DNA from: Acarospora socialis
Lineage: Eukaryota > Ascomycota > Lecanoromycetes > Acarosporales > Acarosporaceae
Length of the DNA: 64,000 nucleotides
Assembly (NCBI GenBank): GCA_025617375.2
Contig: JAMYGW020000001.1
Location: forward strand, 3,906,001 to 3,970,000
Reading direction: 5' to 3'
Shown here: positions 12,202 through 22,106 of the stretch, piece by piece
Layout: every line of letters begins with the position of its first letter
How positions within the stretch are numbered: the stretch's first letter is position 1
Notes under the pieces: model-generated
The model's input: the letters and a program-made list of their open reading frames with translations, nothing else
Databases searched by the model: none
Told to the model about the DNA's origin: nothing
Position numbers and translations under genes: made by a program

Positions 12202-12752
12202 GCTCGGAGTCAGAACTGAAAAATCTAAAGTCGTTGATTCGGTGTGATGCGCTGCTGAAATATCTACTGGAGAATTGGTGGAAATGTTTGAGTCCAGCTC
12301 AAGTTCTGGGGTTGCATAAGCCTCGCCCATGTGCTGCGTCATGAAACGGATTGTGCCTCGGCACACTTGGCCCCGAGAATGAGGCTACCTTAGGTACGAA
12401 TACTCGTAGCGTATTTGGCGCCTGCTCCCACGCTCCTCCAGGAACAGCATCTTGTTGATCCTGACGGAAGAATGGGGGCACTGTATCTTGGGAGCAGTTA
12501 ATGGCAGGAACCAGATCCTTCGAGCAGTCTACGGAGCGCGGTTAGAGGCGGTCAATGATTGTGCCTTGAACCAATGCCGAGAGGCATCCGGGAAAGGCAA
12601 CGGAGATGTTATGTGAGATGACTAGGTATTCACAAACCTGTATGTACAAGATCGACTGACTTGTGGGATCTCTTTCGTGGGACATTAACATGCGTGATAC
12701 GAACTGCGTCTACCGGCGAACCAATTTTGGAAGACCAAGAAGCGTCGCCTAT
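12202..12752. other. Intergenic between esterase and dehydrogenase
   Basis: Both flanking genes are on the minus strand. It contains the esterase promoter, a possible 47-residue N-terminal extension (to 12342) and the 3' end of the dehydrogenase gene. Confidence 0.5.
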
Positions 12753-13838
12753 TCAAACCTCAAGCACAAGCTTCACCCCACTGACCCCCTTCTTCAACTC
12801 ATCCAGCCCTTTCGACACCCCCTTCAAGCCTCCATCCACCACCTTAACCTTCGGACTCGGCACAAACTCCCCTTTCTCCAACTTCTCCTTCAACCAAACC
12901 CCAAACACGAAGTGAAAGAACTCCATCCTCTCCTGCTCGACCGTCGATGCCGCCACGAACTTCACCTCCACGCCCTCCACCTTCGGCGAATCCTCCGACA
13001 AAGGCACCGCCGACGCCAACTTCGCCGTGCCCTCTCCCTTGAACTCTTTCAGGATCTCCAAACACGACTTCAACTGACCAACCGCATCGAATCCCTTATC
13101 GACCGTCACCCCATCCTCCTTCGCCGCCTTCACGATCTTCTCCACCACATCCTCGCCCTTATAATCAAACACCTTCCTCGCCCCCAACCCCTTCAAATAC
13201 TCATGATGCTTCTCGCTCGCCGTCGCATACACACTGAACCCCATCAACTTCGCCACCTGCACCGCCGCGCTGCCGATACTGCTCGCGCCGCCCCATACCA
13301 ACATCCCCTTCTTGTCCGCCGCCGTGTACGCCGTATCGCGCGGCAGACCGATACTATACCACCCCGACCACGCCGTCACGACGGACATTGGAAGCAGACT
13401 CGCCTCAGTGAAGCCCATCCCCTGCGGCAGCGGCACCGCATTCGCAGAGGGGACGAGCACACGCGTCTGGAAAGCGCCGTAGTCCGGGGCGCCTTGCACG
13501 AAGAAGCAGGGCGCGAAGGCGGCAACGCGCGTGCCGGGTTTGGGCGTGTCGGAGGGTACGGAGGAGCCGGTGGAGAGGACGGTGCCGGCGATGTCGGAGC
13601 CGAGGACCGCGGGGTAGTTGATGGGTGGGAAGCCGTAGTCGCGCTGGTAGTGGTCGATGGGGTTGAGGGCGATGGATTTCACGGCGATGAGGAGGTCATG
13701 CGGACCGGGGGTAGGAGTTGGACGGTGGGTGAGTTCGAGGGGCGAGCCCTTGGAGGGGAGAATGAGAGCGAGGTGGTGGCCCCGGGGGATGGAGGTGCCC
13801 GTGACGTTGTCTTTGATGTCGGTGGTGGTGGAGGACAT
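12753..13838 (-). CDS. Medium-chain dehydrogenase/reductase (enoyl-reductase-like)
   Basis: Single exon, 361 residues, start ATG 13836-13838. It has the GroES-like N-terminal half (NPIDHYQRDYG, VLGSDIAGTV) and an NADPH-binding Rossmann segment with the loop GGASSIGSAAVQVAK. The structural-zinc cysteine cluster and catalytic zinc ligands of true alcohol dehydrogenases are not evident, so it fits the quinone-oxidoreductase/trans-enoyl-reductase branch that includes LovC-like partners of polyketide synthases. It would reduce an activated double bond using NADPH in the cytosol. No polyketide synthase is present in the window, so a stand-alone detoxifying role is equally likely. The start is well placed: a short hydrophilic leader, then HHLALILPSKG as in relatives. 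Confidence 0.88.
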   Translation of the reverse strand: MSSTTTDIKDNVTGTSIPRGHHLALILPSKGSPLELTHRPTPTPGPHDLLIAVKSIALNPIDHYQRDYGFPPINYPAVLGSDIAGTVLSTGSSVPSDTPKPGTRVAAFAPCFFVQGAPDYGAFQTRVLVPSANAVPLPQGMGFTEASLLPMSVVTAWSGWYSIGLPRDTAYTAADKKGMLVWGGASSIGSAAVQVAKLMGFSVYATASEKHHEYLKGLGARKVFDYKGEDVVEKIVKAAKEDGVTVDKGFDAVGQLKSCLEILKEFKGEGTAKLASAVPLSEDSPKVEGVEVKFVAASTVEQERMEFFHFVFGVWLKEKLEKGEFVPSPKVKVVDGGLKGVSKGLDELKKGVSGVKLVLEV

Positions 13839-14866
13839 GGTGGGTGGGTTGGTTGATTGCTTTTGGTGGAATTTGGGATCAGGAAATATCGAAAGCGCAG
13901 TGGAGGGGGAATAATATCAAGTACAGATTCAAATTTGAAACCAGAAGCTTGCAGTACGTGGGAATAGGAAGTGAAAGAATTGAATGCGGGCTTATGAGTC
14001 TTTGATCTAAGAGAATGCTTGACTGAAGTCGAGTGTTTGGTTTACCTCCGACGGCACAATCTAACTCCGAGTGGCATTGAGATATCTCCGCATCACATGA
14101 AGGACTAGTATATCAAGAACTTGACAAATCACACCTCACCTATCAACACACATCTCTATGCGATACTTCGAGGGTGCCGGTAGGCTTGAACACTGGAATT
14201 GAGTTGGATCATCAAAATCTGCACATTGTATTGCAGTGCCACCTGATGCAAATACCGAAGACTGTCATGCGAGGAGATGTGTAGTGATTGCGGCGCTTAA
14301 GTACAACTAGATCATGAAAGATGCGCCGTCCTTATACGGAAGGAAAGTGAATATTATATTGAAAAGTCTTGAAGGGCAAATTCGAGAAGACAGGTGAGTA
14401 CCACAAGGCCACAAGGAAGCGAGCAGATATGCTGATTGAAATGCAAAACACTAATGCGTTCGCGAAGCCGCTGAGGGTGATGATTGTAATTTGTTTCGTG
14501 ACTCCTCTGATTCCTGGATGCAACAGACCTGCCCGTCTGGCGAGTAAGGATGAAAGTGGTCTGAATTCCAGAGGCATAACTCCGCCAAGAGGGATAAATG
14601 AAGTGTTGTACCATGAGACTGTCGCAATGCCATTGATGACTCTCAGAGAGCGATGTTACGCATTTAAGTGCTTGAAGGCCAGCTTCGTATTCTGAACGTC
14701 GTGACAGTCATAAGGCTTCGAACCCTGGGACGCTATGAGAGGTGAAAGAAGTGACACCTATGCAGAAGTAGAAAGAAGTTCTGCGTGGTAGTCAGTGCTG
14801 GTTCCGAACAAGAAAGATGCACCTATCCTGAGTAAACGAATTGACTTACCGTCCAAAAGCTTATAA
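13839..14866. other. Intergenic, about 1 kb
   Basis: Contains the dehydrogenase promoter and the 3' side of the next gene. A 108-codon plus frame at 14369-14695 has no recognisable motif and I do not call it. Confidence 0.45.
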
Positions 14867-17128
14867 TCATAAAAGACCAGGTCGTGATTCTTGTGGGAGA
14901 GTGTACCCCGTTTCATCGGACGGCGGGGTAGGAATGGGATCGCTGTTTGACCATGACGTGTTTTCTTGGCCAACGGTAAAGAACGGGTTACCGAAATAAG
15001 CTGCATAGCTTCCCGAAGCAGGATCGATGCTGCAATCAACCCCACCGAAATAGAGATTGTCCCAAGCCAAGTTGGCAGCTAGAGCAGTGTCGGTCCATTC
15101 ATAGGAGCCAGCAGGTTGCGAATTAGTATCCATCACTGATGGTAAATGCGTCGCATGATGACCACCTCTCTGATCCGGGGCCGTAAACAAGTCATCAGGC
15201 AAGGCCGTGTCAAATGTCGGCTCAGGAGCACCGGCATCAAGCAATGATCCATCCTCTATCTGCCAACCGAAATTCTCGTTGAAAAAACCGGCCACGGCCT
15301 GTTGATCTTCGGAAACAGACATCAACTCTTCGTCAAGAGGAGTTTGGGGCAATAAAGAATCCCTTCTAGGCAAGGTAGAACCAATAGAATGCTCGTTAAA
15401 GTAGTCTCGGCCGAAGCTGGCTTGTTGCGATGGCCAAAATGGTGTCTCCGAAGGCCTAAAGAAAGGGTTACTGGTTTCATCAACGACCGCGACCGGAATC
15501 AAATCGAGATGATTTCGAGATGATGATCTCGGCGGATCCGTTACGTTTAAAGATCTGGCTCGAGTTCCGCCCAAGTTCGCATAATCACCCTCGCTCCAGG
15601 TAGAATCTTCATAAGGTAAAGTAATCTCTTGGTCGGATGCGGTATCGAAACTATCCGGTTGGGTTGCGAACATCTGTTCGGATAAAACCGATTGCTGTTC
15701 ATTGTAAGGCAGTGGTGGGACAGACCACAGACCGGCGCCATCGGACATGTAGGAAAGCTCGTCAATCCCGCGTCGAGTACTACCTAGATTGTAGGTTTCT
15801 TCAAGTGGCGTACTTGCTGCAAAGTCTCGACTGGCTTCCCGGCTCGCAGCGCTGTTCGACTGCCTGCTGCTACCGCAACTCTCACTCATGACATTGCTAC
15901 CATGTCCATGCCGTGCAGAGCGTCTTGTTGGGTGGGATCTCGGGATGTGAGGTCCTTCCTGAATGTAGGGTCGTCCAGGTCTAGTCCCGAACTCGTTCTC
16001 TAACGTTGATGATGAATGTGACGCTTGCGGTCTTTGGCTTGCTTCCAAGGTCAAGTGCTCGGAAGGTCCAGCGCTCGTTCTTCTGTGGCCAGAAGGTCTA
16101 TGGGACAGCTCACGTCGCGGCGTTGAGACAAATAGCGTGGCCCCGGCAGACGACTCAGGGTTCATGGCTCCACCAAGCTGAGTACTTGATCCAATGGCAG
16201 CGACCACCTCGGAGCGCACTGCGTCAAGCTCACGTCGTAAAACACCTCCTTCCATTGCTCGCTCGGACGCAGTTTCATCGTCGCCAATAGTCCGCGCGTG
16301 TTCTTGTAACCGGTGAGGGCACTGGAGCTCTTGCATAAGCACAATCTTGAAAGTGTAGTGGTAGAAGATGTCACTTACGGCGCGGCGCCTTTGCCGGCAA
16401 CGTTCGCAAGCACCTCCATTGTTTCTGGTGAAGGCAACCTCAGCTCGCCTCCTCTGATTATAACGGCTCCTGCGTGGTGTCGTGGCAGGCTCGCCAGTCT
16501 CGAGTAAATAGCTGGCTTCACCGGGCAATGGCGTCCGTGCCGCATACACCACCCATTCGTGATTCCATGGATCCTCAGGGTTAACCGACAAATAATCATT
16601 CAACCGCGACTGTTTGTCAATTGACTCGATTCGCGAGACATTGTCCTTGTTGAGATTGGCATCTGTATCCTTCCGGGTTACAGGGTCATCTGGGGATGCG
16701 GTTTCCGGTCCCAACGATGATTGTACTGTAGGTGGTATCAGGTCGTTCAGAGCCAGACCCAAGTTCGCATTGCCTGCGTTGATAACGGCGTTCGAATCCT
16801 TGGATGGTACAGAGTTTGCTGGGGATATATTTACTGATAGTTTTGTTGGCGATAGTGCTTCGCTCTTTGATGCCGCCCTAGACCTCACCAATTCTACATT
16901 AGTAGTCTCAGCTGAGACCGCGTGCACCCCGGGACCTTCGGCTTGCGTATTAGGCCCCGGATTAGGCTCAACGTAGTGATATGATGTGGGGTAAGAGGTG
17001 TCCTCTTCGACTAAACAGTGTTGATCTCTACGCCTGTGGCATATGCAGCAAGCGACGTCGCTTATGGAAGAAAGTGGTCCATAACCGCACCAGCCACAAT
17101 ACCATGTGAAGCAGTACACGTATGGCAT
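14867..17128 (-). CDS. Zinc-ribbon protein with long disordered C-terminus, function unknown
   Basis: A 753-codon frame from the ATG at 17126-17128. The N-terminus holds two CxxC knuckles (WYCGWCGYGPL and CCICHRRRDQHC), the zinc-ribbon-like start seen in many fungal proteins of unknown role. Mid-protein there is a second Cys pair, ACERCRQRRRA. A 57-bp in-frame segment (16378-16322, GTAAGT...CAG) right after it is probably an intron; removal joins RRRA to CPHRLQEHART and gives about 734 residues. The rest is Ser/Pro/Glu/Gln-rich low-complexity sequence with acidic patches and no enzyme motif. That combination suggests a nuclear or regulatory protein, which is inference. The intron has no obvious branch site, so the unspliced form cannot be excluded. 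Confidence 0.7.
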   Translation of the reverse strand: MPYVYCFTWYCGWCGYGPLSSISDVACCICHRRRDQHCLVEEDTSYPTSYHYVEPNPGPNTQAEGPGVHAVSAETTNVELVRSRAASKSEALSPTKLSVNISPANSVPSKDSNAVINAGNANLGLALNDLIPPTVQSSLGPETASPDDPVTRKDTDANLNKDNVSRIESIDKQSRLNDYLSVNPEDPWNHEWVVYAARTPLPGEASYLLETGEPATTPRRSRYNQRRRAEVAFTRNNGGACERCRQRRRAVSDIFYHYTFKIVLMQELQCPHRLQEHARTIGDDETASERAMEGGVLRRELDAVRSEVVAAIGSSTQLGGAMNPESSAGATLFVSTPRRELSHRPSGHRRTSAGPSEHLTLEASQRPQASHSSSTLENEFGTRPGRPYIQEGPHIPRSHPTRRSARHGHGSNVMSESCGSSRQSNSAASREASRDFAASTPLEETYNLGSTRRGIDELSYMSDGAGLWSVPPLPYNEQQSVLSEQMFATQPDSFDTASDQEITLPYEDSTWSEGDYANLGGTRARSLNVTDPPRSSSRNHLDLIPVAVVDETSNPFFRPSETPFWPSQQASFGRDYFNEHSIGSTLPRRDSLLPQTPLDEELMSVSEDQQAVAGFFNENFGWQIEDGSLLDAGAPEPTFDTALPDDLFTAPDQRGGHHATHLPSVMDTNSQPAGSYEWTDTALAANLAWDNLYFGGVDCSIDPASGSYAAYFGNPFFTVGQENTSWSNSDPIPTPPSDETGYTLPQESRPGLL

Positions 17129-18392
17129 GGGCGGGGTAATTCAAATCGACTGGCAATTCGTACCGAGCGGGATCGACAGTAACATCTAAAATCGTCTCGA
17201 ATTCAGGATGAAACATACAGCGCGAGAACAAACATCATAACGATAGCAATAACATATAAAGTGATAAAGATTTGCAAATGTAGCAGCGCCGAAGCTATTG
17301 CAACAGCCCGGGGACATGGTACCCTTTTAATCCCCATTCTGAATTTGCGTGCTATGCCTTGGCCGATTACCATAAACGGTAATCGATGTGTGCGCATGTT
17401 CTGCAGGGTAATTTGCAAAGAGCTGACAAGACAACGCCAACACGACCACTCCGGTGGCGCCCTCCGCGCCTAGTCAATCATTGGAGCTTTGGTTCGTAGA
17501 CATCTGTACGACTACGGCAGCTGGGTTTAAGTTATGGGCCAAACTACGAGTACATGGGATGACATCAACGCCGTAAGGCAACCTCTTCCATCGGGTTGAA
17601 CGCGCATGCACAGCCACCAACTTGCATACGAGCAAAAGTAAATCAGAACTCACCGCACCCCAATTCGAGAGGCGGCCTATCAAGAAGCATTAGTGATTGC
17701 AGGTCATTCTCATCCTACCTCTTTATGCCCCCGCAGTGCCACGTAGTGGCTGATAAGCTGCTTGGGGAGCCGTTGTCGGACCGCTTACGCGATAAGTCGA
17801 AGTGCAGTCGTTGTGCACAGCCACAAGCAGGGTCGGGCTCCCAATCTGTCCGATTATTCGACAAGAAACCATTCACTACCACTCACAGCAACCAATGATG
17901 GCCTCGCAGCAGTGCCGTAGCTCCCGAGATGCGCTTGTGTGTATATGGTGGTGGATGTGTCTATGTGTAAGATGATTTCCAAAGTCCAGTAAGGTGTCGT
18001 ACATAGGATGGATGAGGCTCTAAAATCGCCAGAGAGCCTTCGGGAGAATCCTACTCTCGTGCGAGAGATGATTCGGTTCAATGTTTGGAATTCGAAGATC
18101 TGCTCTTTTAGAAGGAAAGACTTCGTTTAGGGCTTCTCCAAATCTCTGAAATTGTAAAGTCTATCCGAAGAAAATTCTTCATAAAGGTAGCCACGGCTCG
18201 TACGAAGCTAGTGCGGCGTATGGTTTTTCGCGTAAGGTAAGGTACGGTATCCCGTCGGGCCGAGCGGACATAAGCACAGCACCCGAGTATCTCAAGGCTG
18301 AATCTTTCATCCCAGAGATTGACTTAAAGTTTGGACGCTTTTTGGTGCATTTCATATTCACTCGTTCGTCGGCACGTCTCCTAGGAAGCGGA
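17129..18392. other. Divergent intergenic region
   Basis: About 1.26 kb between the zinc-ribbon gene (minus) and the NLR gene (plus), so it should hold both promoters. No convincing coding frame or RNA gene seen. Confidence 0.5.
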
Positions 18393-21300
18393 ATGAAGTC
18401 GGCATTCGAGCAGATTCTCGGCGGGAAGCGCAAGAGGGTCGTCAGTGCGGATGAGTTACCAAGCCCGCGGCAACCACGCACTACGATAGAATCTCCGACA
18501 CGATCCACGTTGCAGTCTTCGACCGTTGAAACAGTCTCATCCGGCCCGATACAAAGCGCAAGTGAAAGCCATAGGACTCCCGATCCTGACCCTAGTGCAG
18601 CGACTACCAGCCAACCAAGCTTGCGCGAACGGCTCTTTCCCAATGGAGAGACCTATGGCCTACGGGTTCTTTACGAGCCTGCCGAACCGTTGGTCGATAT
18701 CATCTTTGTCCACGGCCTAACTGGCGATTCGTATAATACTTGGCTAGAGGCGGAGTCGGGGTCATACTGGCCAGTCCATCTTTTAAGCAAAGATGTGCCG
18801 GAAGCGCGAATAATGACGTTTGGATACGATGCAGACGTCACAAAGTTCCTAGGCCCTGTATCCCAGAGCAACCTTCGTGATCATGCTTCAGGATTACTTG
18901 GGAAGCTTGCAGCTGTACGGTGTAAAGATGAATCCGTAAGTACCGCCTTGCATTACAATATCTAATAGCTAACTAGTCCCACTAGACAAACCGAAAAATC
19001 ATCTTTATAGTGCATAGCCTTGGAGGCTTGATAACGAAGAAGGCGCTCTGCTTGTCTGAACAGGCTATCTATCCTCGTTTACAGCAAATCCACCGTTGCA
19101 CAATCGCCGTTGCGTTCTTAGGCACGCCGCATCGCGGATCCGATCTCAGCCCATTTGCAACCAGTGCCGCCAATATTCTGAAAGCTGGTGGCAAGCGAGT
19201 AAACAAGGAAATACTTCAGCTCTTGAAACGCGATTCTGAGGTTTTAGCGGACGTTGAAGATTCTTTTGCGGTGTGGCTGCGGAAATACAGCCAGCGTTTT
19301 GAGTTGACGTGCTTCTTCGAGGAATTGGAGTTACCGGCTATAGGAATGGTAGGTCTGCGCACTCATTCTTGTTCTACAGCTCTCCGCGATTGGCTTGGCC
19401 ATTGCTTATTAACGAAAGGTTGTGACGAAAGAGTCAGCGAAGATAGTTGGATATCCTCAGTATTCAGTCCATGCAAACCATTCGGTGTGTAGTACAGTCA
19501 TCTCTTCAGCACTGCGGCTTTTAACGATTCACAGAGCATGGCAAAGTTTAGTTCTGCAAAAGACCCAGGCTACACACAGATCTGTGATGAACTGAAGGGA
19601 TGGTTGACCCAGCTGGGGACATTGCCAGGTTAGGATTTGTTATGTTAGAAGTGGCATATAGCTGAGGTTAAGTCTATTAGTGATGACTATAACACTTACA
19701 CAGGATGAACAAGGTCATATTCTAACCATCCAACTTTAAAAATTCACACTGACTTGGGGGGGTCAAGGTTGCTTAAGGTCGTTAGCCTTCCCCGAGATGA
19801 AAGATCGCAGCAACGACATAGTACCTGCAGCGGATGGGACCTGTACATGGCTCCTCGAGCATCCAAAATACAAGAATTGGATTTCCCAGCACCGAGGCTT
19901 GCTCTGGATAAAGGGGAAGCCAGGAGCGGGGAAATCAACACTACTCAAATACGGTCTTTTCACTCTTCCCACCATGGAACCTCCTTTAAGAAAACCTCTT
20001 ACCATCTCGTTCTTCTTCCATGGTCGTGGCGCTGAGCTCCAGAAAACGCCCCTAGGATTATACAGGTCGCTTTTATATCAACTGCTTGAACGATTTCCGA
20101 AGGCCCTCTCTCATCTCGTCCAAACTTTCAAGAGCAATTGTGCGGGTAAGGGAGATCCAGGAGAATTCTGGAACTGGCACGTACAAGAACTACGAGACTT
20201 TGTCGAATCGTCTCTGACAAAGATCTTAGAGGAATCTGCGATCCGGATCTTTGTTGATGCCCTCGATGAATGCGGTGAGGAAGAAGCCAGGCGACTAGTC
20301 AGAAGCTTCGAGCACTTATATTCAAAGAGTTACTCTGCTCCATACGGGCTGAGCATATGCTATTCCTGTCGGCACTGGCCAGTCATAGCTCCAGACAACT
20401 GCCAGGAGATCTGTGCTGAACGCGAGAATCGTAAAGACGTCACGACATACATTCAAGAGGAGCTACAGAGCGTCGTTCTTGATCCTGAGGAGCGGGCAAC
20501 TCTTCAAGACAAGATCGAAGCTCGATCTGAATGTGTGTTCCAATGGGTTGTACTTGTTATGCCCCGGATTGTTGGAATGTGTAGGGATGGAAAGACTCTA
20601 CGCCAATGTCTAGAAGTTTTGAAGGAAATACCTCAAGATCTGGATGCCCTCTACGAAACCATAATCCACAGTCTAAAACGGAGAGATCAAGATCAATCGA
20701 TGAAGCTCTTCCAGTGGATATGTTTCGCGCACAGACCGCTCTCAATAGCAGAGCTCCGTTGTGCAATGAATGTGGACGGGAATCCTGCATACCAATCATT
20801 CCAGGATTGCAAGAAATTGCCATGGTATATCGAGACCGACATGCAGATGGAGAAACAGCTTCGAAGTCTGTCAGGAGGTCTTGCTGAATGGAAAATCCAT
20901 GAACATGGATGTGTTGCCCAGCTTGTCCACCAATCTGTCAATGACTACCTTATCAGCAAAGGGTTCCACCGTTTCGAAGTATCTCTAGACTCGGTTGATA
21001 AAATTGTCGGTGCTTCGCAAAGCCGGTTGTCTCGATCCTGTCTTGTATACTTTGCTATGGATGAGATCAAGAGACGACTACGAGACTTCCCAAGTCGGCC
21101 TGTAGGAGGCTGGGTCAAGTGGGTTAGAAGACGTATCGACTCTCGTTCCCATCTTCGAGCAGAGTATTCATTTTTGGAATATACTACTAAATGGTGGCTT
21201 GACCGCGCTTCGGTCGCAGAGTATCCATTTTTGGAATATACTACTGAATGGTGGCTTAACCACGCTCAGGTCGCAGAGGAACATGGAATGCCACAAGATG

Positions 21301-22106
21301 GTATTTTACAATATCTGCAGAGGCATTCGGCCGGGCCTAAGCCATATTGGGTCGAACTTTGTCGCCTCATTGGCAGTAATGGTTGCTTAGACATAGATGA
21401 GACAATTTTACACGCCGCATCAAGTTACAACCTAATTAGCCTCGTTTCCGCCATCCTTAACAGTTGCGAGCGGTATAATGTTGACATCAACTCAAATGCT
21501 GGGCTCGGCTATCAAACACCACTGTCATTGGCGGCGAAGAACGGGCATGAGGGTGTGGTAAAGCTGCTGCTAGCTCAGCCCAATGTTCATGTCAACTCAA
21601 CTGATTGGGAGGGTCAAACACCGCTGTCATTGGCGGCGGAGAACGGGCGTGAGGGTGTGGTAAAGCTGCTGCTAGCTCAGCCCAATGTTCATGTCAACTC
21701 AACTGATTGGGAGGGTCAAACACCGCTGTCATTGGCGGCGGAGAACGGGCGTGAGGGTGTGGTAAAGCTGCTACTAGGTCAGCCTGATGTTGATGTTGAT
21801 TTTAAAGATGAATGTTGTCAAACACCACTGTCATGGGCAGCAACGAATGGATGTGAGGCCGTGATAAAGTTGCTACTAGCCCAGCCTGATGTTGATATCA
21901 ACTCAGTTGATGGGAATGACCAGACACCACTATCTCATGCAGCAGAGGAAGGACAAGAAGGTGTGACAAAGCTGCTGCTGGCTCATCCTGATATTGATAT
22001 CAACACAAAGGATGTTGACAGTAACACACCGCTGACATTGGCAACGATGCTTAGGCATCAGGGTGTGATCAAGTTGCTCCAATCGAAAGGCGCTCTGTCT
22101 CGATAA
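18393..22106 (+). CDS. NLR-like protein: esterase - NACHT - ankyrin repeats
   Basis: Five exons (18393-18935, 18986-19348, 19419-19484, 19535-19628, 19768-22106) give 1134 residues in one continuous frame. The N-terminal domain is an alpha/beta serine hydrolase: FVHGLTGDSYNTW (about 106-118), nucleophile in IVHSLGG (Ser near 192), GTPHRGSD, and a catalytic-type His in VHANHSSMAKF. The NACHT-type NTPase follows: P-loop GKPGAGKST (405-413) and Walker B IFVDALDE (516-523). Seven ankyrin-like repeats close the protein, six of them on a strict 34-residue period from about residue 938. This is the fungal NLR architecture linked to heterokaryon incompatibility and innate recognition: the repeats sense, NACHT oligomerises, the hydrolase acts. 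The role here is inferred. Exon 4 runs into a stop (LPG then TAG) unless the last, 139-bp intron is spliced; the acceptor at 19767 restores CLRSLAFPEM, a block typical of the family. Internal repeats are annotated separately. Confidence 0.88.
21159..21272 (+). repeat. 57-bp in-frame tandem duplication inside the NLR gene
   Basis: Units 21159-21215 and 21216-21272 encode nearly the same 19 residues (EYSFLEYTTKWWLDRAS- and EYPFLEYTTEWWLNHAQ-like). It lies between the NACHT region and the ankyrin array, so it lengthens the linker by one unit without breaking the frame. Confidence 0.9.
21513..22103 (+). repeat. 102-bp ankyrin-coding tandem array
   Basis: Six units with a strict 102-bp (34-codon) period start at 21513, 21615, 21717, 21819, 21921 and 22023. 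Bases 21549-21650 and 21651-21752 are identical over the full 102 bp, and identity continues about 20 bp further. Later units diverge, chiefly in the QPxVxVN-type loop. Perfect identity beside divergent units shows very recent unit duplication or conversion. Confidence 0.95.

Noticed and set aside
12663-13856. 397-codon plus frame over the dehydrogenase
   Set aside because: Antisense shadow, His/Arg/Leu-rich with no motif; the minus-strand gene has full domain content.
14369-14695. 108-codon plus frame between the dehydrogenase and zinc-ribbon genes
   Set aside because: No homology pattern, no splice context and ordinary composition.
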